A stretch of DNA of 5,870 bases, taken from positions 1-5,870 of the forward strand of contig JAHEFN010000162.1 of the NCBI GenBank assembly GCA_024640185.1, written 5' to 3'. Position numbers and translations under genes: made by a program. Source of the DNA: Gemmatimonadota bacterium. GTDB taxonomy: Bacteria; Gemmatimonadota; Gemmatimonadetes; Gemmatimonadales; GWC2-71-9. Below, piece after piece: positions 1 to 5,230 of the stretch. Below the pieces are notes generated by a model, which worked only from the letters and a program-made list of their open reading frames with translations, did no database searches and had not been told where the DNA came from. Each line of letters starts with the position of its first letter. Positions within the stretch are counted from its first letter, which is position 1.

Positions 1-32
1 CCGACCCCGGTTACCACGACCCGACGCGTCAC
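1..32 (-). CDS. fabF: Probable 3-oxoacyl-ACP synthase II (FabF), first ten codons only
   Basis: Reading on past the acpP stop on the minus strand, a GTG codon at 30-32 opens a frame that translates as MTRRVVVTGVG, with the last codon incomplete at the window edge. This matches the usual N-terminus of FabF/KAS II (M-x-R-R-V-V-V-T-G-x-G), the condensing enzyme that elongates acyl-ACP with malonyl-ACP in type II fatty acid synthesis. The start lies 1 nt after the acpP TGA, so it is probably translated by coupling; no good Shine-Dalgarno sequence is visible in the end of acpP. The gene order acpP-fabF is very common. Only the N-terminal strand is seen, so the catalytic Cys-His-His triad cannot be checked. 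A FabB-like or other KAS paralogue remains possible. Confidence 0.82.
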   Translation of the reverse strand, partial: MTRRVVVTGV

Positions 33-33
33 G

Positions 34-273
34 TCACTTGCCAAGCTTTTCGTTCAGGTAGCCGAGCGCGTCACCCACGGTCCGCAGCTTCTCGGCGTCC
101 TCATCCGGGATGTCGATGTCGAACTCCTTCTCGAAGGCCATGACCAGCTCCACGGTGTCGAGGGAGTCAGCGCCGAGGTCCTCCATGAACGAGGCCTCCG
201 GGGCGAGCTTTTCACGCTCGACTCCGAGCTCCTCGACAATGATGTCCTTGACCTTCTCCTCCACGTCGCTCAT
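34..273 (-). CDS. acpP: Acyl carrier protein
   Basis: A 79-residue acidic protein of normal ACP length. It carries growing acyl chains as thioesters on 4'-phosphopantetheine for the cytoplasmic type II fatty acid synthase. The attachment motif GADSLD lies at residues 34-39, with Ser37 the expected target of the holo-ACP synthase. It is followed by the acidic recognition helix (DTVELVMAFEKEF) used by Fab enzymes, and then DIDIPDEDAEKL, typical of bacterial AcpP. The ATG start has a good Shine-Dalgarno, AGAGG with a 6-nt spacer (280-284). The gene sits 39 nt after fabG, the largest gap inside the fab cluster, and 1 nt before the probable fabF. ACP is usually needed in high amounts, which may explain its own strong ribosome site. 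Identification is secure from motif, length and neighbours. Confidence 0.98.
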   Translation of the reverse strand: MSDVEEKVKDIIVEELGVEREKLAPEASFMEDLGADSLDTVELVMAFEKEFDIDIPDEDAEKLRTVGDALGYLNEKLGK

Positions 274-312
274 CTGATGCCTCTCACGCCTGGGTGTGAA
301 TGATGGACTTGC

Positions 313-1056
313 TCAACTGATCATCCCGCCGTCGACCACGAGGACCTGCCCCGTGACATAGCCGGCGAGGTCTGAGGCGAGGTAGAGAACCGCCCCTGCA
401 ATCTCCGTCGGGGCACCGAGGCGCCCCAGCGGGATCGACTCCAATAATGCCAACCGAGGCCCCTCGGGCAAGACGGCCGTCATGTCGGTCTCGATGAATC
501 CCGGGGCAATGCAGTTCGCCAGCACCCCGCGAGCCGCGTATTCCTTGGCGATCGACTTGGTGAAACCGATCAAGCCGGCCTTGCTCGCGGCGTAGTTCGA
601 TTGCCCCGCGTTGCCGGTGAGACCGACCACGCTGGTGATGTTGATGATCCGACCATGCCGGCGCTTCATCATCCCCTTGATGACGCACTGGGTGGCGATG
701 AAGGCCCCCCGGAGATTCGCGGCGAGGACCTCGTCCCAATCGGCCTCCGACAGCCGGAGGAGGAGGTTGTCGCGGGTCAGTCCGGCATTGTTGACCAAGA
801 TGTCCACCGGACCGAGCGCTGCCTCGCAGGCTGACACGGCGGCGCGAATCGCCTCGGGGTCGGTAACGTCGCAGGCGAATCCTCGTGCCCGCTCGCCCAG
901 CGCCTCGGCGACGGCGGTGGCCGTCTCGGCGGAGCGACCGAGGATCGCCACGGAGGCCCCCGCCTCATGGAGGGTCTCGGCGATGGCACGGCCGATGCCG
1001 CGGGTGCTGCCGGTGACGAACGCCACCCGTCCGGTGAGGTCGATCGTGATGCTCAT
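313..1056 (-). CDS. fabG: 3-oxoacyl-[acyl-carrier-protein] reductase
   Basis: A 247-residue short-chain dehydrogenase/reductase that reduces 3-oxoacyl-ACP to 3-hydroxyacyl-ACP with NADPH. The Rossmann motif TGSTRGIG is at residues 15-22, and Arg19 fits NADPH preference. CDVTD is at 62-66 and NNAG at 89-92. The catalytic set is complete: Asn114, Ser142, Tyr155 and Lys159 (in NYAASK). The APGFIETDM segment follows at 184-192, and the protein ends in the usual VDGGM. The start is the ATG at 1054-1056, whose first bases overlap the fabD TGA (ATGA), a classic coupling arrangement. The frame stays open upstream to 1170, but that stretch is inside fabD and does not resemble FabG. No clear Shine-Dalgarno precedes the ATG, so translation probably depends on ribosomes finishing fabD. 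FabG rather than a generic SDR is supported by the context. Confidence 0.97.
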   Translation of the reverse strand: MSITIDLTGRVAFVTGSTRGIGRAIAETLHEAGASVAILGRSAETATAVAEALGERARGFACDVTDPEAIRAAVSACEAALGPVDILVNNAGLTRDNLLLRLSEADWDEVLAANLRGAFIATQCVIKGMMKRRHGRIINITSVVGLTGNAGQSNYAASKAGLIGFTKSIAKEYAARGVLANCIAPGFIETDMTAVLPEGPRLALLESIPLGRLGAPTEIAGAVLYLASDLAGYVTGQVLVVDGGMIS

Positions 1057-1988
1057 GAGGCCAACCACGCGTCGAGGTCCTTGGCAGTGCCCAGCGGCGT
1101 GCAGGAGGCCGTGGGGATGATCTTCCGCAGCAAGCCGGTGAGGACGGCACCCGGCCCGATTTCGAGCCACTGGGCATCAGGCCAGCGGGCGGCCAGCACC
1201 CGCATCGACTCCACCCAGCGCACCGGCGCGGTGAGCTGGTCCGCCAGCAGACGACGGGCGGTCGCCACCTCGGAGACCAGCTCGGCACTGGCGTTGGCAA
1301 CGACCGGAAAGGCCGGGGGATGGAACTCGGCAGCCGCGAGTGCCTCGGTGAGGCCCGGGACGGCCGGCTCCATCAACGGCGAATGGAAGGCCCCGCTGAC
1401 CTTGAGGGCGATCACTCGCTTGGCTCCGGCGGCGTGGCAGGCGGTTCCGGCCGATTCCACGGCGGCCGGGTCACCGCTGATGACGGTCTGGTCCGGGGTG
1501 TTCAGGTTGGCGGCGACCACCACCCCGGCTTCGCCGCCGGAGCTCGCCCGGCAGGCGGCCTGGACGGCGTCGGCCTCGAGACCCAGCACGGCGGCCATCG
1601 CGCCGGGGCGCCGTTGTCCAGCCTCGAACATCAGGGCACCACGGCGACGGACCAACTGGGCCGCGACCGTCGGCGGCAGCATGCCCGCCGCGACCCAGGC
1701 GGAATACTCGCCGAGCGAGTGCCCCGCCGCCGCCACGACCTGCCCGGCCACCCGCTCGCGGATCACCGCGAGCACGGCGGCACTGTGGGCCAGGATGGCG
1801 GGTTGGGTGTTGTGGGTCTCGACCAATTGCTCTTCCGGACCGTCCCACATCACGGGGGTGAGCGGAGCATCCAGTGCGGCATCGATCGCCGCGAGCGTCT
1901 CGGCGGCCGGGGCGAAACGATCGGCCAGATCACGCGCCATGCCGACCTTCTGGGCACCCTGTCCTGGACAGAGGAGGATGGTCACCAT
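1053..1988 (-). CDS. fabD: Malonyl-CoA:ACP transacylase
   Basis: A 311-residue acyltransferase of standard FabD length. It moves malonate from CoA to holo-ACP, supplying the extender unit to FabH and FabF. The N-terminal PGQGAQ motif is at residues 8-13, with Gln10 expected to help form the oxyanion hole. TQPA is at 61-64. The nucleophile elbow GHSLGE is at 89-94 with Ser91 as nucleophile. The substrate-carboxylate-binding arginine is probably Arg116 in RRRG. The catalytic histidine is His202 in AFHSPLM. NTPDQTVISG (163-172) and EIGPG (276-280) are also family signatures. The ATG start overlaps the end of fabH by 7 nt and lacks a clear Shine-Dalgarno, which suggests coupled translation; the stop overlaps the fabG start by 4 nt. 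I see nothing missing or broken. Confidence 0.97.
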   Translation of the reverse strand: MVTILLCPGQGAQKVGMARDLADRFAPAAETLAAIDAALDAPLTPVMWDGPEEQLVETHNTQPAILAHSAAVLAVIRERVAGQVVAAAGHSLGEYSAWVAAGMLPPTVAAQLVRRRGALMFEAGQRRPGAMAAVLGLEADAVQAACRASSGGEAGVVVAANLNTPDQTVISGDPAAVESAGTACHAAGAKRVIALKVSGAFHSPLMEPAVPGLTEALAAAEFHPPAFPVVANASAELVSEVATARRLLADQLTAPVRWVESMRVLAARWPDAQWLEIGPGAVLTGLLRKIIPTASCTPLGTAKDLDAWLAS

Positions 1989-2974
1989 CGCAGGACCACG
2001 CTGCCCCAGGTGAAGCCCGCCCCGAAGGCCACCAGCATGATGATCATCCCGGGCTTGAGTTTCCCCTCGGCCTGCGCCTGCACCAACGCCAACGGAATGC
2101 TGGCGGAGGAGGTGTTGCCGTACCGGTCGAGGTTGACCATCACCTTGCTCATCGGGATGCCGGCGTGCTTGGCGGTGGCTTCGATGATCCGGAGGTTGGC
2201 CTGGTGGGGCACCAAGAGGTCGATCGCGTCCGGCGGCAGCCCCGCCCGGGTGATCGCCGCATCGGTGCTGCGGCTCATGGCGAGCACCGCCGCCTTGAAG
2301 ACCTCTCGCCCAGCCATCCGCATCAGGTGCCGCTTGTCGCGGACCGTCTCCTCGGTGAGCGGCTCGGCCGCCCCGGCGCCGGGGATGTAGAGCAACTCGG
2401 CGAGGTCACCGTCGGCCCCGAGGTACGTGGCCAGGATGCCGCGGTCGTCGTCGGGGGTGGTGCGGCGAAGCACGCAGGCGCCGGCGCCATCACCGAAGAG
2501 GATCGCGGTCGAGCGGTCCATCGGGTCGGTGATCGTCGAGAGCTTCTCCGCGCCGACGACCAGGATGGTGTCCCCCTGCCCCGTCGACATCAGTCCCTCA
2601 GCGACCGTCAGGCTGTAGACCCAGCCGGGACAGGCGGCCACCAGGTCAAAGGCCCAGGCATTCTTGGCGCCAAGGGCGGATTGCAGGTCGCAGGCGATGG
2701 AGGGAAGCCGGCGATCGGGGGTGACCGTGGCGAAGACGATGCCGTCGAGGTCGGCAGCTTCCACCCCCGCCTGCTGCATCGCGTCGCGGGCCGCGCGCAG
2801 CGTGTAGCTGGAGAGGGATTCGTCGGCCTGGGCGATGTGGCGCTGCCTGATGCCGGTGCGCTCGACGATCCACGCATCGGTGGTGTCGAGGGTCTGCTCC
2901 AGGTCGTGGTTGGTCACGACGCGATCGGGGGCGGCCGCGCCGATACCGGCAATTCGGGCGAACGGGCGTGTCAT
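1982..2974 (-). CDS. fabH: 3-oxoacyl-ACP synthase III (KAS III), initiating condensing enzyme
   Basis: A 330-residue thiolase-fold enzyme that condenses a primer acyl-CoA with malonyl-ACP to start fatty acid synthesis. The Cys-His-Asn triad is present: Cys115 in AACPGW, His257 in PHQAN and Asn287 in YGNTSS. RTGIRQR (39-45), ATVTPD (82-87), FGDGAGA (160-166) and the C-terminal FGAGFTWG also match the family. The residues after the active cysteine, Pro-Gly-Trp, differ from the commoner Ser/Ala-Gly-Phe and may affect primer choice. Two in-frame ATGs lie 6 nt apart. I prefer the one at 2972-2974, because GGGGA at 2983-2987 is 8 nt before it but only 2 nt before the ATG at 2978-2980; the longer form would have 332 residues. 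It follows plsX by 14 nt and overlaps fabD by 7 nt. Primer specificity (acetyl or branched) cannot be read from the sequence. Confidence 0.96.
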   Translation of the reverse strand: MTRPFARIAGIGAAAPDRVVTNHDLEQTLDTTDAWIVERTGIRQRHIAQADESLSSYTLRAARDAMQQAGVEAADLDGIVFATVTPDRRLPSIACDLQSALGAKNAWAFDLVAACPGWVYSLTVAEGLMSTGQGDTILVVGAEKLSTITDPMDRSTAILFGDGAGACVLRRTTPDDDRGILATYLGADGDLAELLYIPGAGAAEPLTEETVRDKRHLMRMAGREVFKAAVLAMSRSTDAAITRAGLPPDAIDLLVPHQANLRIIEATAKHAGIPMSKVMVNLDRYGNTSSASIPLALVQAQAEGKLKPGMIIMLVAFGAGFTWGSVVLRW

Positions 2975-2982
2975 GGGCATGT

Positions 2983-2987
2983 TCCCC
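2983..2987 (-). promoter_or_regulatory. Ribosome binding site that decides the fabH start
   Basis: The transcript reads GGGGA just after the plsX stop codon. It is 8 nt from the ATG at 2972-2974 and 2 nt from the ATG at 2978-2980. Normal spacing favours the second ATG, so FabH probably begins MTRPFARI. Confidence 0.5.
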
Positions 2988-2988
2988 G

Positions 2989-3990
2989 TCAGCCGTCGTG
3001 TTGAGCGAATTCGGCCGCGATGTGGGCGTTGAGGCCGGTGCGGACCGACTCGACGGCCATGCGAATCGCATTCTTGACCGCGAACGCCGTCGACGAGCCA
3101 TGGCAGATGATCGGAACCCCGCGGACGCCGAGCAGGGGCGCGCCGCCGTACTCGCCGTAATCCAGGAACTTCATGAGCGGCCGCAGGTCGGGTGAGCGGA
3201 GCAGCTCCGGGGTGTCGCGCTCGAGGAGCGCCTTCACCAGGGTGGACATCGACTCATAGAACTTGAGCACCACGTTGCCGACGAAGCCATCGCACACAAA
3301 GACATCGATGGGACCGTGTTCCGGATGGGGGACCACGATGTCCCGGCCCTCGACGTTGCCGACGTAGTTCAGCCGGCTCTCCGCCCGGAGCAGCAGGTGG
3401 GCCTCGCGGGCAATCTTGTTGCCCTTCTCATCTTCCTCGCCGACGTTGATCAGCCCGACCTTGGGGTTCTCGCGGTGCAGCACGTCGCGCATGTAGAGGG
3501 CGCCGAGGTGGGCGAAGTTCACCAGCTCCCGGGCGGAGCAGTCGACGTTGGCGCCGGCGTCGAGCACCAGGATCGGCTCAGGCAGCGCGGGAAAGAAGGA
3601 GGCAACGGTGGCGCGATCGACTCCCTCGTGGAGGCCGAGAATCACGGTGGCGGCGGCGAGGGTGGCGCCGGTGTTGCCTGCCGACACGAAGGCGTCGGCC
3701 TTCCCCTCGTGATGCAGCGAGAGCCCGACCACCAGCGAGGAGTCACGCTTCTGACGGATGGCCTGCAACGGCTTGTCGTCCATCGTCACCACTTCGGTGG
3801 CGGGGACGATGCTGATCCGGGATCGATCGATGTCGGGATGCGCCGCAAGCTGCGGCTCGATCGCCTCGGGGCGACCGACCAGCAGCAGCGAGAAATCCGC
3901 TGCGAGCTCGGCGAGGGCCAGCGCCGCGCCCTCGACCTCGACGGCCGGGGCGTTGTCGCCACCCATCGCGTCGAGGGCGACGCGTATCAC
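2989..3990 (-). CDS. plsX: Phosphate acyltransferase PlsX (acyl-ACP:phosphate)
   Basis: A 333-residue protein of typical PlsX length. It converts acyl-ACP and phosphate to acyl-phosphate, the donor used by membrane PlsY to acylate glycerol-3-phosphate, and so links fatty acid and phospholipid synthesis at the inner membrane face. Family motifs are in order: ALDAMGGDNAP (5-15), SAGNTGA (103-109), DAGAN (144-148), NVGEEDEKGN (182-191), CDGFVGN (233-239), EYGGAPLLGV (280-289) and HGSS (297-300). The start is GTG at 3988-3990; the next in-frame ATG is codon 9, inside the conserved DAMGGD motif, so it would be too late. It begins 3 nt after the rpmF stop. Only a weak GAGGAC lies at a long distance upstream, consistent with coupled translation. 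No separate promoter or FapR-type operator is visible before it. Confidence 0.97.
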   Translation of the reverse strand: MIRVALDAMGGDNAPAVEVEGAALALAELAADFSLLLVGRPEAIEPQLAAHPDIDRSRISIVPATEVVTMDDKPLQAIRQKRDSSLVVGLSLHHEGKADAFVSAGNTGATLAAATVILGLHEGVDRATVASFFPALPEPILVLDAGANVDCSARELVNFAHLGALYMRDVLHRENPKVGLINVGEEDEKGNKIAREAHLLLRAESRLNYVGNVEGRDIVVPHPEHGPIDVFVCDGFVGNVVLKFYESMSTLVKALLERDTPELLRSPDLRPLMKFLDYGEYGGAPLLGVRGVPIICHGSSTAFAVKNAIRMAVESVRTGLNAHIAAEFAQHDG

Positions 3991-3993
3991 GGC

Positions 3994-4176
3994 CTAGTTG
4001 TCCTCAACCTCGAGGCGCTTCTTGCCGCCATAGTAGCCGCAAGACGGGCAGACCCGGTGCGACAGTCGCGGCGAGCTGCACCGTGGACAGGCCTGGGGCG
4101 GGATGCCCTTCGCGGTATGGTGCCCACGGCGCAGACGCTTGCGGGACTTGGAGAGTTTTCTCTTGGGGACTGCCAT
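3994..4176 (-). CDS. rpmF: 50S ribosomal protein L32 (bL32), zinc-binding form
   Basis: A 60-residue very basic protein that begins MAVPKRKLSKSRKR, the standard bL32 N-terminus, and is part of the large ribosomal subunit. Two CxxC pairs, Cys30/Cys33 and Cys43/Cys46, form a zinc ribbon, so this is the C+ (zinc-dependent) type rather than the zinc-free paralogue made under zinc starvation in some bacteria. The ATG at 4174-4176 has a GAGG Shine-Dalgarno with a 5-nt spacer; the TGA of the upstream gene overlaps that site. It lies between yceD and plsX, the conserved arrangement known from many bacteria, which ties ribosome synthesis to lipid synthesis. Confidence 0.98.
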   Translation of the reverse strand: MAVPKRKLSKSRKRLRRGHHTAKGIPPQACPRCSSPRLSHRVCPSCGYYGGKKRLEVEDN

Positions 4177-4181
4177 AGCTG

Positions 4182-4185
4182 CCTC
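4182..4185 (-). promoter_or_regulatory. rpmF Shine-Dalgarno overlapping the yceD stop
   Basis: The transcript reads TGAGGCAGCTATG. GAGG is 5 nt before the rpmF ATG and shares its GA with the TGA stop of the upstream gene (4184-4186). A ribosome finishing that gene would sit on the rpmF initiation site, favouring coupled output. Confidence 0.6.
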
Positions 4186-4660
4186 AATTGGTCGAGCCGG
4201 ATGCCGCGCACGCGCACGGTCCGGCGTTCAAATCCGCCCCGCAACCGGGACAGAGCCCCTTGCACGCCTCTCCGCAAAGCGGAAAGGGCGGCGTACGCAG
4301 GACCAGTTCCTCCCGCACCGCTGTCGACACCTCCACAACGGAGGTGTCGGGCGACAACGGGTACACGCTCGGATCATCGATCAAATCGGGATCCGCCGAA
4401 AAGACCACCGACATCTGCTCGTCAATCGGCTGCTCCACCCGCCCGAGACAGCGGCGGCACTCGCCGATCACCAGCGTCGTCAGCCGCACCTCCCACAGGA
4501 AGGTGTCCTGCTGAGTCGGCCGCAGCACCCCATCGATCTCCACCGGTGCCCCGAGGACCAGCAGCAGCCCCTCGAACAGCGGATCGTCAGCTGGAATCGT
4601 CGCGACCGTTTCGGCCCCGCCGCTTCCAAGCTGGCGGATGTCGACGCCGGGCACAGCCAT
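4184..4660 (-). CDS. yceD: DUF177 / YceD-family protein
   Basis: A 158-residue protein recognised as DUF177 by three signs: the central ECRRCL (67-72), the segment REELVLRTPPFPLC (116-129), and CKGLCPGCGADLN (133-145) near the C-terminus, plus its place directly before rpmF. The molecular function is not firmly known; a plant DUF177 member has been linked to 23S rRNA accumulation, so a role in ribosome formation is plausible. Cys129, Cys133, Cys137 and Cys140 may form a zinc site together with the Cys68/Cys71 pair; this is inference. The C-terminal tail adds Cys149 and Cys151. I chose the ATG at 4658-4660. A TTG directly before it is in frame and is nearer (5 nt instead of 8) to the GAGG site, so one extra residue is possible. 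It follows ndk by 28 nt. Confidence 0.92.
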   Translation of the reverse strand: MAVPGVDIRQLGSGGAETVATIPADDPLFEGLLLVLGAPVEIDGVLRPTQQDTFLWEVRLTTLVIGECRRCLGRVEQPIDEQMSVVFSADPDLIDDPSVYPLSPDTSVVEVSTAVREELVLRTPPFPLCGEACKGLCPGCGADLNAGPCACAASGSTN

Positions 4661-4688
4661 CAAAAATACCTCACGGAGCGCACCCGGG

Positions 4689-5132
4689 TCAAGCCGGGAG
4701 GGTCACCCCGAGAGAGGCTAACTCACGCTCGGGGAAGAAGAAAGCGATCTCTCGGGCGGCGTTCTCGTCGCTGTCCGACCCGTGGACGGCGTTCTTCCCC
4801 ATCGACTCGGCGTAGAGCTTCCGGATGGTCCCCTCAGCCGCCTTGGCAGGATCGGTGGCGCCGATGGCGTCTCGCCAGGCCCCGACGGCGGCGTCGCCCT
4901 CGAGGGCCAGAGCCACCACGGGGCCGGAACTCATGAACTCGACCAGTTCCCCGTAGAATGGCCGTTCACGGTGGACGGCGTAGAAGGCCTCGGCCTCCAC
5001 CCGTGCCAGCCGCAGTTGACGGATCGCCCGGATCGTGAAGCCGGCGGCCTCGGTGTGGGCCAGGATCTGGCCCGTCTTGCCGCCGCTGACCGCGTCGGGC
5101 TTGATCATCGCGAAGGTGAATCGTCCAGCCAT
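4689..5132 (-). CDS. ndk: Nucleoside diphosphate kinase
   Basis: A 147-residue enzyme that transfers the gamma phosphate of ATP to other NDPs through a phosphohistidine, keeping NTP and dNTP pools balanced in the cytoplasm. The N-terminal strand ends in MIKPDAV (9-15) with Lys11. HRERPFY is at 54-60, GATDP at 91-95, and GTIRKLYA at 101-108 with Arg104. The active-site histidine is His117 in NAVHGSDS (114-121), followed by AAREIAFFF. The start at 5130-5132 (ATG) is preferred over an in-frame GTG two codons upstream because GGAG lies 5 nt before the ATG and overlaps the GTG. It is the first gene after the 98-nt spacer from sucD and appears to head the yceD-rpmF-plsX-fab run. No recognisable promoter was found in the spacer. 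Length and catalytic residues are normal. Confidence 0.98.
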   Translation of the reverse strand: MAGRFTFAMIKPDAVSGGKTGQILAHTEAAGFTIRAIRQLRLARVEAEAFYAVHRERPFYGELVEFMSSGPVVALALEGDAAVGAWRDAIGATDPAKAAEGTIRKLYAESMGKNAVHGSDSDENAAREIAFFFPERELASLGVTLPA

Positions 5133-5137
5133 TGCCA

Positions 5138-5141
5138 CTCC
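5138..5141 (-). promoter_or_regulatory. Ribosome binding site that decides the ndk start
   Basis: GGAG in the transcript, 5 nt before the ATG at 5130-5132. It excludes the alternative in-frame GTG at 5136-5138, which would overlap the site itself. Confidence 0.65.
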
Positions 5142-5147
5142 ATTGTG

Positions 5148-5165
5148 GGGGCACCGCGGTGCCCC
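5148..5165. repeat. 18-bp perfect palindrome in the ndk leader
   Basis: The sequence GGGGCACCGCGGTGCCCC equals its own reverse complement over all 18 bases. In RNA it would form a 7-bp GC-rich stem with a CGCG loop, ending 6 nt before the ndk Shine-Dalgarno. As DNA it could be a dimeric repressor site, and as RNA it could shield the ndk start or protect the 5' end after processing. No T-run follows on either strand, so it is not an intrinsic terminator. The palindrome is directly visible; its role is inference. Confidence 0.7.
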
Positions 5166-5179
5166 GGTCTGTCACTAGG

Positions 5180-5218
5180 CAACACGCAAGACCTGTGGTG
5201 ACAGCGTCTTGCGTGTTG
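5180..5218 (-). terminator. Strong stem-loop 12 nt after the sucD stop; terminator-like but without a U-tract
   Basis: CAACACGCAAGAC at 5180-5192 and its exact reverse complement at 5206-5218 give a 13-bp perfect stem. Inside it, CTGT (5193-5196) pairs with ACAG (5201-5204) around a four-base loop, with C5205 bulged. In the transcript the stem is followed by CCTAGTGAC, so the U-run of a canonical Rho-independent terminator is missing; none is present on the other strand either. The position just after sucD suggests a 3'-end, processing or attenuation element that separates sucD expression from ndk. The hairpin is certain as sequence; termination is only a possibility. Confidence 0.45.
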
Positions 5219-5230
5219 TCATCTTGCGTA

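Noticed and set aside
274..312. Weak hairpin TCACACCCAGGCGTGA in the fabG-acpP gap
   Set aside because: The stem has a mismatch and almost no loop, and part of it lies close to the acpP ribosome site. It is not distinguishable from chance in GC-rich DNA.
1057..1170. Extended fabG start giving 38 more residues
   Set aside because: The extension lies inside fabD, does not resemble any FabG N-terminus, and the ATG at 1054-1056 overlapping the fabD stop gives the standard 247-residue protein.
967..3004. Long plus-strand open frames (967-2013, 1320-2390, 1874-3004) opposite fabG, fabD and fabH
   Set aside because: They overlap one another and the well-supported fab genes, show skewed composition, no motif and no credible ribosome sites. 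They are shadow frames.
3991..3993. Search for a FapR-type operator or separate promoter before plsX
   Set aside because: Only 3 nt separate rpmF and plsX and no AT-rich inverted repeat is present nearby.
4661..4692. Possible terminator between ndk and yceD (T-run TTTTT before the yceD start)
   Set aside because: No GC-rich hairpin directly precedes the T-run; the short palindrome ACCCGGGT is too far away. The T-run is better read as the spacer after the GAGG ribosome site.
3316..4815. 499-codon open frame on the plus strand, antisense to plsX, rpmF, yceD and part of ndk
   Set aside because: It spans four recognised genes in opposite orientation. Its protein is low-complexity, rich in Arg, Gly, Pro and His with no domain, as expected for the shadow of GC-rich third codon positions.
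5133..5230. Search for a promoter in the sucD-ndk spacer
   Set aside because: TTGCGT, TTGCCT and ATGACA occur, but none has a -10-like hexamer at suitable spacing, so no promoter is called although one using another sigma factor cannot be excluded.
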